Source: Acetomicrobium hydrogeniformans (GTDB lineage Bacteria > Synergistota > Synergistia > Synergistales > JAFGMB01). Taken from it: 64,000 nt of DNA. The stretch spans positions 208,026-272,025 of the forward strand of contig JAENYO010000004.1 in NCBI GenBank assembly GCA_016841745.1. The letters are read 5' to 3'. A program made the position numbers and the translations under genes. A model generated the notes under the pieces. It ran no database searches, had not been told where the DNA came from, and was given only the letters and a program-made list of their open reading frames with translations. Below, in pieces: positions 27,462 to 37,487 of this stretch (position 1 is its first letter; every line of letters begins with the position of its first letter).

Positions 27462-27489
27462 TTGTAGATGTGGTTTTTGTGGTTATAAT
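27462..27489 (+). promoter_or_regulatory. Candidate promoter for the DnaJ-like gene
   Basis: TTGTAG (27462-27467) lies 16 bases before a perfect TATAAT (27484-27489), about 80 bases upstream of the start codon. Confidence 0.5.
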
Positions 27490-27569
27490 AAAGGTTAGTA
27501 TTGGTCAGGGTTAAATCTGCCCATTTCCCATATATCTTTTCCAGGGAGGGAAAGAGGTGTTTTATTCAA

Positions 27570-28523
27570 GTGGAATACAAGGATTATTACAGCATTCTGG
27601 GAGTAAAAAAGACAGCCAGCCAGGATGAAATAAAAAAAATATACCGCAGGCTTGCCAAGAAATATCATCCTGATGTGAATAAGTCTCCAGATGCCGAAAA
27701 GAAATATAAAGATATTAATGAAGCCTATGAAGTTTTGAGAGACCCGGAAAAAAGACAGAAATATGACACCCTGGGTTCAGCCTGGCAGAATGGACAACCC
27801 TTTACCCCTCCTCCAGGTTATGAAGGAAGAGGGATGGATTTTGGGTCTGCCGATTTTGAAGGTTTCAGTGATTTTTTCCGTACAATTTTTGGAGGTATGG
27901 GCAGTAGCCGTATGGGTGGTATGGAGGATGTCTTTTTTGGAGGCCAGGGAAGACAGAAGGTGCGCAAAGGTCAGGATAGCGAAGCTGAAATGGAACTTAC
28001 TCTGGAGGAAGTACTTCAGGGAGGGCAGAAAACAATCTCTCTTGAAAGTTATGCTAGATCTTCAGATGGCAGAATGATTCCTGAGAGAAGGAACCTTAAG
28101 GTGAACCTTCCTGGAGGAATAACTGAGGGTACGAGACTGAAGCTGGCTTGCAAGGGGAGTCCGGGTGTTGCAGGAGGTCCCAGGGGAGACTTATACCTCA
28201 AAATCAGGATCAAAAAGGATCCACGATTCGAGATAAAAGGTTATGATATTCTTTCCGAGGTGAGAGTTTCACCATGGGAAGCAGCGTTGGGTTCCTTAAT
28301 TCCTGTAAAAGGGCTGAATGGAACGGTAAACATGAAATTACCGCCTGGTACACAGAGCGGTCAGAAACTGAGGCTCAAGGGAAAGGGCCTTCCTGGAAAG
28401 GGAGGAAGCTGGGGGGATATGCTCGTTAGTATAAGAATTGTTGTCCCCAAAAAACTTTCAGCGCGGGAAAAAGAACTTTTCCATATGCTATCCGGCGAAT
28501 CTTCCTTCAGGCCCCGGGACTGA
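27570..28523 (+). CDS. DnaJ/CbpA-type J-domain co-chaperone
   Basis: About 317 residues. The J domain at 3-68 has the HPD motif in [10 protein letters not shown] and stimulates the DnaK ATPase. A Gly/Phe-rich linker follows, then two C-terminal substrate-binding domains ([20 protein letters not shown]-like and [12 protein letters not shown]). The zinc-finger CxxCxGxG repeats of DnaJ are absent, so this is a type II, CbpA-like protein. GTG 27570 has AAAGAGGTG about 10 bases upstream; an open frame to 27501 adds residues without a J-domain match. No dnaK or grpE is nearby. Confidence 0.88.
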   Translation: MEYKDYYSILGVKKTASQDEIKKIYRRLAKKYHPDVNKSPDAEKKYKDINEAYEVLRDPEKRQKYDTLGSAWQNGQPFTPPPGYEGRGMDFGSADFEGFSDFFRTIFGGMGSSRMGGMEDVFFGGQGRQKVRKGQDSEAEMELTLEEVLQGGQKTISLESYARSSDGRMIPERRNLKVNLPGGITEGTRLKLACKGSPGVAGGPRGDLYLKIRIKKDPRFEIKGYDILSEVRVSPWEAALGSLIPVKGLNGTVNMKLPPGTQSGQKLRLKGKGLPGKGGSWGDMLVSIRIVVPKKLSAREKELFHMLSGESSFRPRD

Positions 28524-28610
28524 TCTATTCTAAAGAGGTCTTGTGAAAAGCGGTCTGTTACAATATGGCAAAGCATAAATCTTCCCGTTGTATTCTTAAT
28601 ATGGAGGGGA

Positions 28611-28958
28611 ATGATTTTATTGAAAGGCAATCTTTTTAGTCTGCCCGTAGATTTTGACATTTCTGAAGAATTTCTGCAAACCCTGTTTTCCGGAGAGGAT
28701 ATAAGGTTGGAAAGGATAATCTCTACGGGACATACAACTCCCGAAGGACAATGGTATGACCAGGAGAAAGATGAATGGGTACTTCTTCTTGAAGGGAGAG
28801 CAGCGATTCTTTACGAATCCGGTGAAGAAACAGAAATGGTTCCAGGTGACTGGATATTTATTCCAGCTCACAGGAGGCACAGGGTTTCCTTTACGAGTTC
28901 AGAGCCAAGATGTTTCTGGCTGGCTTTGCACGGATCCATAACAATGCCTGGGAGATGA
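28611..28958 (+). CDS. Single-domain cupin protein
   Basis: About 115 residues. GHTTPEGQWYDQEKDEWVLLL, then the GDWIFIPAHRRHRVSF strand pair, match a cupin barrel, with WVLLLEGRAAI as the first beta-strand module. His residues at the usual metal positions are only partly kept (two near HRRHRV). ATG 28611 is only three bases from GGAGGGG, and a TTG at 28620 is the alternative. Substrate unknown. Confidence 0.75.
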   Translation: MILLKGNLFSLPVDFDISEEFLQTLFSGEDIRLERIISTGHTTPEGQWYDQEKDEWVLLLEGRAAILYESGEETEMVPGDWIFIPAHRRHRVSFTSSEPRCFWLALHGSITMPGR

Positions 28959-29008
28959 TAAATAAAAAATAGTCAGGTCGGCTGCTTGATCAATCAGATG
29001 GTCCTTTT

Positions 29009-31612
29009 TTAATTCTTAAACGAAAACCCCTTTTCCTGGAACAGTGTAAGGCAGGCTTGGGTAACTGTCTTATCGAAGAACGTGCCTGTCTTGTCCTGTA
29101 TCTCATCAAGGGCCCTGTTCAGCCCAAGTCCGGGCCTGTAGGGCCTGTCCGAGCTCATGGCCTCCACCACATCAGCCACGGCAAGTATCTTTGCTTCCAG
29201 AAGTATTTCTTCCCCCCTAAGCCCACCAGGATATCCTGAGCCGTCGGTCCTTTCATGGTGCTGTAGAACTGTTTGAGCTATAGGCCATGGAAAATCGATG
29301 TTCTCAAGTATCTCGTAGGCCGAAAGGGGATGATTTTTTATAAGCCTGAATTCAAGTTCTGAAAGCCTGCCGGGTTTGCTCAGGATCTCCGTCGGAATAC
29401 TGATCTTACCAATATCGTGGATCATGGCAGCGAATTTTATGGCATCTTTCCTTTCAGATGGAAGGCCAAGCTCTTGTGCAATAGCATAAGCAAGCTCAGC
29501 CACCCTTACCTGGTGTCCAGCCGTATAGGGATCACGGGTTTCTACCAATTTGGCTATAGTATTGACGGTCCCTTCCATGGCTCTTTCCAGCTGCTGGTAA
29601 CTCTTCTTAAGCTTTTCCTCGGCTTTTTTCCTATCAGTTATATCCCTGTAAATACCATAGATCGAGTACTCTTCACCAACTTTGAAGGGTACTCCCAAAA
29701 TTGAAACAGGTATTTCCGTACCGTCCTTTCTGTTACGGACTGTCTCAATTTGAACAAATTCTCCATTTTTAACCCTTTCTGTTAGCGATACCGCTTCATT
29801 GAATTCGTTCTCGTTATTTGTAACGAGCTCATCAAGAGCTCTGCCAAGCACTTCCTTTCAGGTATATCCGAACAGTTTGCAGAAAGCCCTGTTAACCCTC
29901 ATCACTATCTGATCCTTATCGCAGAGAACGATGCCTTCTGGTGCACCCTCAAAGAGATTGAGAAGATAGTTATGTTCTATGTCCAGAGCTTCTTCTATTT
30001 TTTTTCGGGCAGTGATATCCCTGTATATACCGTATCCGAAGGAGGTCCCGTCACCCATTTTAAGGGGGACTCCCAGTACGGAAACGTTAATGGGTGTTCC
30101 GTCCTTCCTGAAACGGATCGTGTCCAGGGAAATCTTTTCTCCCTCTCGGGCAGAGCGGGAATATTCCCTGGCCTTACTGTAATAACCTTCAGGGCTTGCG
30201 ACAAGGTCATCGATAATCTGGCCCAGAACTTCTTTCTCCTCATAACTGAAAATGTCACTGAAGGTCTTGTTTGCACGTAGAACCCGATCTTCTTCATTGA
30301 AAAGCACTATACCTTCAGGGGCGTTTTCAAAAAGCTGCTGCCAGTAACGTTTTTCCTTCTCGAGGTCCTGGCTGGTCTGTTTCCTTTCTGTTATATCTAC
30401 CCAGTTGGAAAGGTAATATGTGATATCTCCCTGAATTCTGATTGCTTTCGGTGAAAGTTCTACCCAGAAAGGGACCCTATCCTTTGTATAGAAGATCATT
30501 TCATGTTTCCTGGATCCTCCCATGGAATTTTTCAGAAGAGTAAGATGTTGCGAGTGGTTATCTGGCCACCAGGGGAAAGGAGGTTTTAGTCCTGTTAGTT
30601 CCTCTTTGGTGAAGTTGGTCAGTTCTATGAAGGCAGGATTGACATATTTTATGGACAGGTCGGGTTCATAGACAACTATGGGGTGAGGGGCATGTTCCAG
30701 AAGGCTTGAACTGAATTCTTCTTTCTCTTTTATGATATTTTCAGCTTTTTTTCGCTCAGAGATATCTGCATGGGTTCCAATCATTCTAAGGGGGGTGCCC
30801 TCTTCGTCCCGGTTTACCACCCTTCCTTTTCCCAGGATCCAGATCCAGCTATCGTCCTTTTTACGAAGACGGAATTCTATCTCAAAGGTTTCCAAGGCAT
30901 TCTTTTTGTAAAAATTATTTAAGGTAAGGGCTTTTTCCCTGTCTTCGGGGTGGAGAAGTTTTAGCCAGGATTCCAAAAGAGGCGGAAATTCTCCAGGTTC
31001 GTAACCCAGCATAGTGTAATATCTGGGGCTGAAATAGACTTCATCTGTCAAAAGGTTCCAGTCCCAGAGGCCTTCATTGGTTGCTTCTATGGCAATGGAG
31101 AATCTTTTCTGGCTTTCTTTCAGAGATCGTTCTATTTTTTTTCTTCCGCTGATATTCATATAAATTATAAAGACCGCTGTTACTTTCCCTTCGTGCAGTA
31201 TTGGGCCTCCATGGATAATAACCTCAAGAAAAGAGCCGTCTTTATTTTGTCTTATCGCTTCTACTTTATCCAGTTTTGCTTTTGCAAGTTTCCTGAAATT
31301 TGAACGGATCTCCTGTTGAATATGGGAGTCAGGCATGATCTCATGGAGATATCTGCCACTTATATCTTCTTCACAGTATCCGAACATGGCATAAAATGAT
31401 TCATTTCCTCGTAGTATTTTCCCATGAGGGTCAGTTATAAGAACTCCATCCGGAAGTTCTTTCAACAGGGTTTCGAAGTATTCCTCGGTATGATCCGGGT
31501 TGCTGGGATTCGGGGGGATCTTGTGGTTGCATGAAACAGTGCCAGCTGCAGAAGAGCTCGGTTCTGCCGTATAGGAAGAAGGGTTGATTTTTTCATCCAG
31601 GTTCCATTTCAT
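29009..31612 (-). pseudogene. Multi-PAS HD-GYP phosphodiesterase split by an in-frame TGA
   Basis: One reading frame of about 867 codons interrupted by TGA at 29858-29860. The first part (residues 1-584) holds four complete PAS domains (with PAC tails such as YMNISGRKK, HADISERKK and WVDITERKQ) and the start of a fifth. The second part continues that fifth PAS and an intact HD-GYP: FAAMIHDIGKISIP and GSGYPGGLRGEE, so metal ligands are present. The stop falls inside the fifth PAS between FGYT and KEVLG, a place often filled by a polar or aromatic residue. Translation could restart at GTG 29851 behind AAAGGAAG, leaving a free HD-GYP unit. Either a recent nonsense mutation or a sequence error explains it. 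Confidence 0.8.
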
Positions 31613-31756
31613 CGCAGGATGCTCCTTGAAGGTTTGTTTATCTCAACCTATTATTCGGGAATAAGGTATCCACTGGAGGAAAGCAGATTAGACCACAATT
31701 TTCATTCTACCATTACTGTAGGAAATTTGTAGCATGTGTTTAATGTTGATATACAT

Positions 31757-33013
31757 TTATCCAGGGGCTTTTTCCCGAATGTGAACGAACCTTTCCATTA
31801 GTAGAACTGATATTCCCAGGAGCAGGAACATACTTTCCAGGGAGAAATTGTCCGCTATCCACCCTGCAACAGGTGCAGTTAATATGGTTACCACGGATCG
31901 AATCTGGCTGTCCAGAGACAATACAGTGGCTCGCTCCGTCTTCTCCATCCAGTTACCGCATATATCCATGAATATTGGTCTTCGACCGTCCTTCATTACA
32001 TAGAGGATAAAGTAAAGACCTGTTACAGCAATAGTCATTTTATTGGAAATAGAAAAGGAAAGTAAGATGAACATAATTCCAAGCAAGGTAAAGGAAGAGT
32101 TCATGAGGGTACAAGATGATCCTATTCTGTGAAGGCGATAGACATTACGGGAAGCCATGGAACTGAAAATATAAAAAACTCCATAAAGAATTCCAAGATA
32201 TACTTTCACCATTGCTTCATTACCTTCAGGGGAATTATTCATGACTAAAGATGAAAGAAAAAGCAGGATAAGAATGGGCTGAATGTAATCCTTTATTGTC
32301 CTGAAAAGGCCATCGAAAATAGCAGAGCTGAGAAGGATCTTCCTCAGCACAGGCCTTTTAAGGATCGAAAACAGCCTGTCAAAGGTCAGGGATAAGAAGG
32401 AAGAAAAACTGAAACGGGTCTCCTGCCTTTCATCCAGGAAAGCCGGATAAGACCATATGAGAAGGAAGTCCAGAATATAGGGGATGGTGCATACCAGGAA
32501 GATCCACCGAAGGCTGGGGAGTTGAAGGACAAAAATAATAGAAATAAATGCCGACAGGGAAGATCCGATCAGGGAGAATGACCTCGTTCTTCCGTATACA
32601 TAGGTCTTTTCATGGAACCAGCCCTTTCTTTCCAGGTACGAATATATCATGGCCTTGTGTGTGCCGGACCGGAATGCTTCGCCCAGTCCAAAAAATACCA
32701 TGGCCAGGGCAAGTAAGGAAAAACCGGAACCAATAAAAAAGAGAAGGAAAGAAATAATGTAAAAAACAAAGCAGGACATAAGTTCCTCTTTTTTTCCGTA
32801 ATTATCGGCAAGGACTCCGGAAGGTATCTCGAAAAAATATGTTACAGCCTCCCTTATGGAGTAGAGAATGCCTATGGAGAAGAGATCCTGTCCAAGACCC
32901 ATAAGATAGATAAGAAGATAGGGTTCAAAGAGTTTGAGATTTTTCAGGAATCCATAGGCACAGAATTTCCATATCAGAGTATCTTTGACTATCTTTTCCC
33001 TTAGAGGGTTCAA
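31757..33013 (-). CDS. MFS transporter
   Basis: 418 residues with about 12 transmembrane helices. IPSGVLADNYGKKEEL, between helices 2 and 3, is the G-x-L-a-D-r-x-G-r-(k)-type signature of major facilitator proteins. The substrate cannot be told; the family resembles exporters of drugs or small molecules. TTG 33013 follows AAAGGA. It is 25 bp after proA on the same strand, so it is probably the last gene of that operon, which could link it to amino-acid or metabolite export. Confidence 0.85.
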   Translation of the reverse strand: MNPLREKIVKDTLIWKFCAYGFLKNLKLFEPYLLIYLMGLGQDLFSIGILYSIREAVTYFFEIPSGVLADNYGKKEELMSCFVFYIISFLLFFIGSGFSLLALAMVFFGLGEAFRSGTHKAMIYSYLERKGWFHEKTYVYGRTRSFSLIGSSLSAFISIIFVLQLPSLRWIFLVCTIPYILDFLLIWSYPAFLDERQETRFSFSSFLSLTFDRLFSILKRPVLRKILLSSAIFDGLFRTIKDYIQPILILLFLSSLVMNNSPEGNEAMVKVYLGILYGVFYIFSSMASRNVYRLHRIGSSCTLMNSSFTLLGIMFILLSFSISNKMTIAVTGLYFILYVMKDGRRPIFMDICGNWMEKTERATVLSLDSQIRSVVTILTAPVAGWIADNFSLESMFLLLGISVLLMERFVHIREKAPG

Positions 33014-33037
33014 AGTTTTTTCCTTTCCCCTGTCTGT

Positions 33038-34291
33038 TTATCCCCTTATCTGTCCATGTCCCCTGATGATGTATTTTACGGACGTGAGCTGTTCCAGCCC
33101 CATGGGTCCCCTTGCATGGAGTTTCTGGGTACTGATACCCATCTCTGCTCCAAAGCCGAATTCTCCGCCGTCAGTAAAACGGGTGGAGGCATTGACATAG
33201 ACCGCTGCAGCGTCCACAGCCTCAAGAAATCTGGAGGAACTGCTATAATTTTCTGTGACTATGGCTTCGCTATGACCGGTGCCATAGGTGTTGATATGGT
33301 CAACAGCTTCTTCCAGGCCTTTTACAACTTTAACTGACATAATGAGATCAAGATATTCAGTTGCCCAATCCTCCATGGATGCCCTTTTCATCCCAGGCCA
33401 GATGGTCCTTGCTCTTTCATCTCCTCTCAACTCAACGCCCTTTTCTTCTAAAGCTTTTGCGACAGAAGGAAGAAGAGCTTCAGCACATTTTTCGTGTATA
33501 AGCAGTGTTTCTGCGGAATTACAGGTGGATGGTCTGGAGACCTTTGCATTGACTGCTATATTAACTGCCATGGGCATGTCGGCAGTTTCATCTATAAAGA
33601 CATGGCATATTCCCATCCCTGTCATTATTACGGGAACAGTGGCATTCTGTTGAATAGCTTCCTTAAGCCCCTTACCTCCCCTTGGAATAAGGACATCCAG
33701 ATATTCGTTCATTTTCATTAGGATAGCTGTTGATTCCCTGTCTGTACTGTCAATGAACTGGATAGCACCCTCCGGAATACCCCTTGATCTGGCGGCACTG
33801 CTTATGATAGATGCTATTATCCTATTGGAGTTGATGGCTTCCTTCCCCCCCTTGAGTATCACGGAATTACCTGATTTAAGGCATAGCCCTGCAGCATCTG
33901 CAGTAACATTGGGTCTTGACTCATAGACAATTCCTATTACGCCCAGGGGAACCCTGGTCCGGCCGATCTCAAGGCCCTGCCGGTTTTTCCATGCACCAAG
34001 GACCTCGCCTACCGGGTCCTTGAGGTCGGCTGTTTTATCAAGCCCGTAAGCCATTTCGTCTATGCGTTTTTCATTCAGGAGAAGCCTCTCCAGCATTGGT
34101 TCCGGAAGGCCAGTGCTGTGTCCATTTTCAAGATCGAGCCTGTTAGCCGATAATATTTCTCCTTTATTGACCCTGAGGGCTTCGGCCATTGCTATCAAAC
34201 CTTCATTTTTCATTCGGGTTGAAGCCGTTGCCAGAATCCTTGACGCGGTTCTGGCCTTTTTCCCCAGTTCATATATCTGTTCTTTCAACAT
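33038..34291 (-). CDS. proA: Glutamate-5-semialdehyde dehydrogenase (gamma-glutamyl phosphate reductase)
   Basis: 417 residues, second step of proline synthesis: NADPH reduction of gamma-glutamyl phosphate. The active-site Cys lies in NAKVSRPSTCNSAETLL; VPLGVIGIVYESRPNVT, GNSVILKGG and LIPRGG are family hallmarks. It follows proB by about 27 bp on the same strand. Confidence 0.97.
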   Translation of the reverse strand: MLKEQIYELGKKARTASRILATASTRMKNEGLIAMAEALRVNKGEILSANRLDLENGHSTGLPEPMLERLLLNEKRIDEMAYGLDKTADLKDPVGEVLGAWKNRQGLEIGRTRVPLGVIGIVYESRPNVTADAAGLCLKSGNSVILKGGKEAINSNRIIASIISSAARSRGIPEGAIQFIDSTDRESTAILMKMNEYLDVLIPRGGKGLKEAIQQNATVPVIMTGMGICHVFIDETADMPMAVNIAVNAKVSRPSTCNSAETLLIHEKCAEALLPSVAKALEEKGVELRGDERARTIWPGMKRASMEDWATEYLDLIMSVKVVKGLEEAVDHINTYGTGHSEAIVTENYSSSSRFLEAVDAAAVYVNASTRFTDGGEFGFGAEMGISTQKLHARGPMGLEQLTSVKYIIRGHGQIRG

Positions 34292-34317
34292 GATTTACCT
34301 CTCTTTCAGACTGGGTT

Positions 34318-35439
34318 TTACGTAATTGCCAGGTTATCCCTGTGAATTACTTCATCATAATCCTTTGATCCAAGGATACCTTCTATCTCATCAGTCTGCC
34401 TTCCCATTATCAGCCGTATTTCTTCGGAGGAAAAGTTGATTATCCCTCGTGCAATTTCCTTATGTCTGTCCGAGATTACAGATATGATAGTGCCTCTCTC
34501 AAATTCTCCTTCCACGTCAATTATTCCCGAAGGCAGAAGGCTTTTGCCATAATGGACAAGAGCTTCTTGAGCTCCATTATCTACCCTGATGCGACCGTGA
34601 GAAAGGCTCCCGAAGGCTATCCAGTGTTTTCTCGCCTGTATTCTGTCTCCTGGGGGTATGAACATGGTTCCTTTCTTTTCTCCATTTACTATTTTTCTGA
34701 TAATGTCTTTTTCCCTGCTGTTTGCTATTACCGTAGGTATGTCTGAACTCATAGCCATCCTGGCTGCCATCAATTTCGTATACATTCCTCCGGTTGAAAG
34801 GGAACTGCCCTTACTTTTCGAATTGGTTTCCATGTCTTCAGTAATTTCCCTCACCTCGAATAGTAACCTGGCCTCGGGATTGTTCCTGGGATCTGCTTCA
34901 TAGAGTCCCTCTATATCTGAAAGGATTATCAGAAGTTCTGCGTTTACGATACATGCGACCATTGAAGAGAGGGTGTCATTATCTCCAAATCTGAGTTCTT
35001 CTACGGCCACGGTGTCGTTTTCATTGATTATGGGAATTACCCCAAGGTTGAGGAGGGAGAGTAGTGTATTCCTTCCATTGAGGTATCTGAGGCGATCGTC
35101 AAAAACGTCGCGGGTCAGGAGGATCTGGGCGACCTTTTTGCCATATTCAGAAAAGAATTTTTCGTACATATGCATCAATGTGCCCTGTCCGACAGCAGCT
35201 AAAGCCTGTTTGACAGGGAGGGTCTGAACTGGTTCTCTGTAATCCAGGGTGCCTACTCCTGCTCCTACGGCCCCTGAGCTGATAAGGAGCACTTCTATTC
35301 CCCTGTTGTGGAGGTCTGCGATCTCTCTTGCAAGGGTTTCCATTACCATGAGGTTCAACTTTCCCGATTCATGGGTTATGGAACTGGTACCTATCTTTAT
35401 CACCAGTCTTCTGGTTGCCTTGAAGTCCGATCTGTTCAA
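34318..35439 (-). CDS. proB: Glutamate 5-kinase with PUA domain
   Basis: 373 residues: an amino-acid kinase domain (KIGTSSITHESGKL, SSGAVGAG, NENDTVAVEELRFGDND) and a C-terminal PUA domain from about residue 275. It phosphorylates glutamate in the first, feedback-regulated step of proline synthesis. The start is TTG 35439 with GGGAGTGA upstream, a site that overlaps the end of a possible small gene at 35447. Confidence 0.97.
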   Translation of the reverse strand: MNRSDFKATRRLVIKIGTSSITHESGKLNLMVMETLAREIADLHNRGIEVLLISSGAVGAGVGTLDYREPVQTLPVKQALAAVGQGTLMHMYEKFFSEYGKKVAQILLTRDVFDDRLRYLNGRNTLLSLLNLGVIPIINENDTVAVEELRFGDNDTLSSMVACIVNAELLIILSDIEGLYEADPRNNPEARLLFEVREITEDMETNSKSKGSSLSTGGMYTKLMAARMAMSSDIPTVIANSREKDIIRKIVNGEKKGTMFIPPGDRIQARKHWIAFGSLSHGRIRVDNGAQEALVHYGKSLLPSGIIDVEGEFERGTIISVISDRHKEIARGIINFSSEEIRLIMGRQTDEIEGILGSKDYDEVIHRDNLAIT

Positions 35440-35446
35440 GTCTGGC

Positions 35447-35686
35447 TCACTCCCTGGAAGATGGATTTATGAACTGCAAAATGTAAGATGCCATTACCTG
35501 TAGGTCTACTCGGTAACAAGCAGGTTTTGCATTGCATACCGAGTATTTTTTGCAGGATGGACCTTCGTATATCTTCTTAAATGGACATTTTACACCATTT
35601 TCAGGTTTATGTTTTGCTGATCTAGCATGAAGAGCTGCCAGATACCGGAAAATAACAAACAGATATGATCCTGGTTCTCTCCACAT
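35447..35686 (-). CDS. Possible small Cys-rich protein upstream of proB
   Basis: Open frame of up to 79 codons ending 7 bp before proB. Its C-terminal half reads as plausible protein with four spaced Cys: KCPFKKIYEGPSCKKYSV, then CNAKPACYRVD and LQVMASYILQF. The stop overlaps the proB Shine-Dalgarno, which fits translational coupling. The start is unclear, since the ATG at 35686 has AAAGG immediately against it, so the N-terminal third may not be coding. No family is recognised; spaced Cys suggest metal or iron-sulfur binding. Confidence 0.4.
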   Translation of the reverse strand: MWREPGSYLFVIFRYLAALHARSAKHKPENGVKCPFKKIYEGPSCKKYSVCNAKPACYRVDLQVMASYILQFINPSSRE

Positions 35687-35840
35687 CCTTTCTGCCAGGA
35701 AGAAATGTTCATATGGAAGAAGGTATTGGCGGAAGTCACAAAAATATGCTGGAAGTCTGTAGGGAATAAATATGCTAATATATTATAGGTTAACACAATG
35801 AAGAGTCTCAATATTAAGTCTTGAACGGGAGGTGTTTTTG

Positions 35841-36851
35841 ATGAAACTGATCAGAACCTGTATTGGATTGATGCTGGTTCTTCTTTGCTGTGTATCTGCA
35901 TTCGCTGCGTCTGGAGAATTGATAACCTTTGCAGATTATGGCTGGGATCTTGTTCGTTTCCATGACAGGGTTGCGGGGTTTATCATAGAAAATGGTTACG
36001 AAAAGAAGGTGGAACAACTCTTTGTTGAGCATATAGCAGGACTTGTAGGACTGGAGAAGGGTGATATAGACATCTACATGGACCTGTGGCCTAACAACTG
36101 TAAAGAATGGTGGGATAAGGCAAGGGACAGTGGAACTGTTGTAAAGCTTTCCGTGAATTATGACGGCGGGAGTCAGGGCTGGTATGTTCCAACTTATGTT
36201 GTCAAAGGCGATCCTGAGCGCGGAATAGAACCAGTGGCTCCAGGCCTGAGATCAGTCCAGGATCTTGCAAAGTACTGGGAAATCTTCCGGGATCCTGAAG
36301 TGAAGAATAAGGGCCGATTCCTTAATGGTCCTCCCAGCTGGATGGCCTACGGGGTTAACATGGCTAAACTACAGGCATATGGCCTGGATAGGTACTTTGT
36401 GTCTTTCCCGACTGGAGGTACTACAGTACTTATAGGTGAAGTTGTGTCCAATTATAAAAAGGGAAAGCCTGTTCTTTTCTATTTCTGGGATCCCACGTGG
36501 CTAATGGGATTGTACGATTTTACACTGCTGGAGGAGCCTCCCTTTGATATGGACCTATGGAACAAGGAAAGAGGTTACGCCTGTGAATGGGTTAAGGGAA
36601 CATCTTTCGTTGTCGCTAACAGCAGCTTTGTTAAAAAGGAACCTGAAGTCTCATCATTTTTGAGTAACTATTCCACTACCCTAGATCAGAACAGGACAGC
36701 CCTTCTGTTCATACATGATAATGATTCCGATGCAGACCTTGCAGCCAGGTGGTTTCTCAAGAATAACAGGGATCACTGGCACAAATGGATCCCGGCCGAA
36801 CATGCTGCCGTGATCGAGAGAGTTGAAGATGCTCTTGAATCAGGTAAGTAG
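35841..36851 (+). CDS. Glycine-betaine/proline-type ABC substrate-binding protein (OpuAC-like)
   Basis: About 336 residues with a signal peptide (CIGLMLVLLCCVSAFA). The fold and motifs match OpuAC/ProX binding proteins: TFADYGWDLVRFHDRVAGF at the start, then GDIDIYMDLWPNN with aromatic residues typical of a quaternary-amine cage, and FWDPTWLMGLYDF. GGGAGGTG precedes ATG 35841; the longer open frame starts at 35832. No ABC permease or ATPase gene is adjacent, so its transporter is encoded elsewhere. It is divergent from proBA, itself osmoprotectant-related. Confidence 0.88.
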   Translation: MKLIRTCIGLMLVLLCCVSAFAASGELITFADYGWDLVRFHDRVAGFIIENGYEKKVEQLFVEHIAGLVGLEKGDIDIYMDLWPNNCKEWWDKARDSGTVVKLSVNYDGGSQGWYVPTYVVKGDPERGIEPVAPGLRSVQDLAKYWEIFRDPEVKNKGRFLNGPPSWMAYGVNMAKLQAYGLDRYFVSFPTGGTTVLIGEVVSNYKKGKPVLFYFWDPTWLMGLYDFTLLEEPPFDMDLWNKERGYACEWVKGTSFVVANSSFVKKEPEVSSFLSNYSTTLDQNRTALLFIHDNDSDADLAARWFLKNNRDHWHKWIPAEHAAVIERVEDALESGK

Positions 36852-36875
36852 AATTTTTAAAAACTGTAAATATTG

Positions 36876-36921
36876 AAGTACAGAGGAGCCGGCAGGATCA
36901 TCTGCCGGCTCCTCTGTACTT
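36876..36921. terminator. Very stable bidirectional hairpin
   Basis: Perfect 20-base inverted repeat (AAGTACAGAGGAGCCGGCAG and its complement) with a 6-nt loop, between the convergent ends of the OpuAC-like gene and the small exported protein. It lacks a long T-run. Confidence 0.75.
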
Positions 36922-36935
36922 ACGGCTAATGAATC

Positions 36936-37271
36936 TTAGTAGGTCAATACCAGCCCGGGGGAAGAGGGATGAAAGTCAAATTCAACCTGTTCAGGTCTGT
37001 AGTTTTTAAAGGGAAAGAAGGTATTGAACAGATTCTGCGTGAAAAGGTTGGTCTGGTCCTGTATGCTGAGGAAAGGTCTCATGGAAACCGTAAAAAAAGA
37101 TTCATCATAATTGCAGAGGGATCTGCTATTGGATTTTCTTGTTTCTGAATTAATCAGGAAGGCAAGTCTTTCGAACTCAAATCTGTCCGGAGGCAGAGTG
37201 TGGACATAAGTATGCGCAACAAGAGGCATTAGAAGTATTAACAAACAAACAATAAAAAGTGTTTTCTTCAT
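36936..37271 (-). CDS. Small exported protein
   Basis: About 111 residues with a signal peptide (TLFIVCLLILLMPLVAHTYV). The rest includes FEFERLAFLINSETRKSN and a Phe-rich stretch, LFTQNLFNTFFPF. No family is recognised. AGGTGGGTG precedes ATG 37271. It is convergent with the OpuAC-like gene. Confidence 0.6.
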   Translation of the reverse strand: MKKTLFIVCLLILLMPLVAHTYVHTLPPDRFEFERLAFLINSETRKSNSRSLCNYDESFFTVSMRPFLSIQDQTNLFTQNLFNTFFPFKNYRPEQVEFDFHPSSPGLVLTY

Positions 37272-37487
37272 GTCACCCACCTCTTTCACGTACAAAGACA
37301 GTTGATCTCAATAGAATTAGCATTAGAAATATCATTTCATTATATTATATCACTACAATGATGAAGCGTGAATGGCCGGGTCTTTCCTTACCGCGATCAG
37401 CAACCTGAGTGTTATGGTATTATTGATTTTATTGGTCTGAAGTGATGAATCAGGAGCTGGTACCTATGGTGAGGATAGTAATGGAAC

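Noticed and set aside
16592-29860. TGA read as Trp or selenocysteine (both TGA lesions fall where Trp would be acceptable)
   Set aside because: The HerA-like gene also has two TAA stops and a frameshift, TGA ends many normal genes here (for example 2427-2874 and 20230), and no selenocysteine insertion structure was seen after either TGA.
35507-35551. Plus-strand terminator-like hairpin (TACTCGGTA / TACCGAGTA followed by T-run) upstream of proB
   Set aside because: No plus-strand promoter or gene ends there, and it falls inside the possible minus-strand Cys-rich frame; likely chance.
35590-35811. 73-codon minus-strand frame beside proB
   Set aside because: Overlaps the Cys-rich frame, has no Shine-Dalgarno and its composition looks random.
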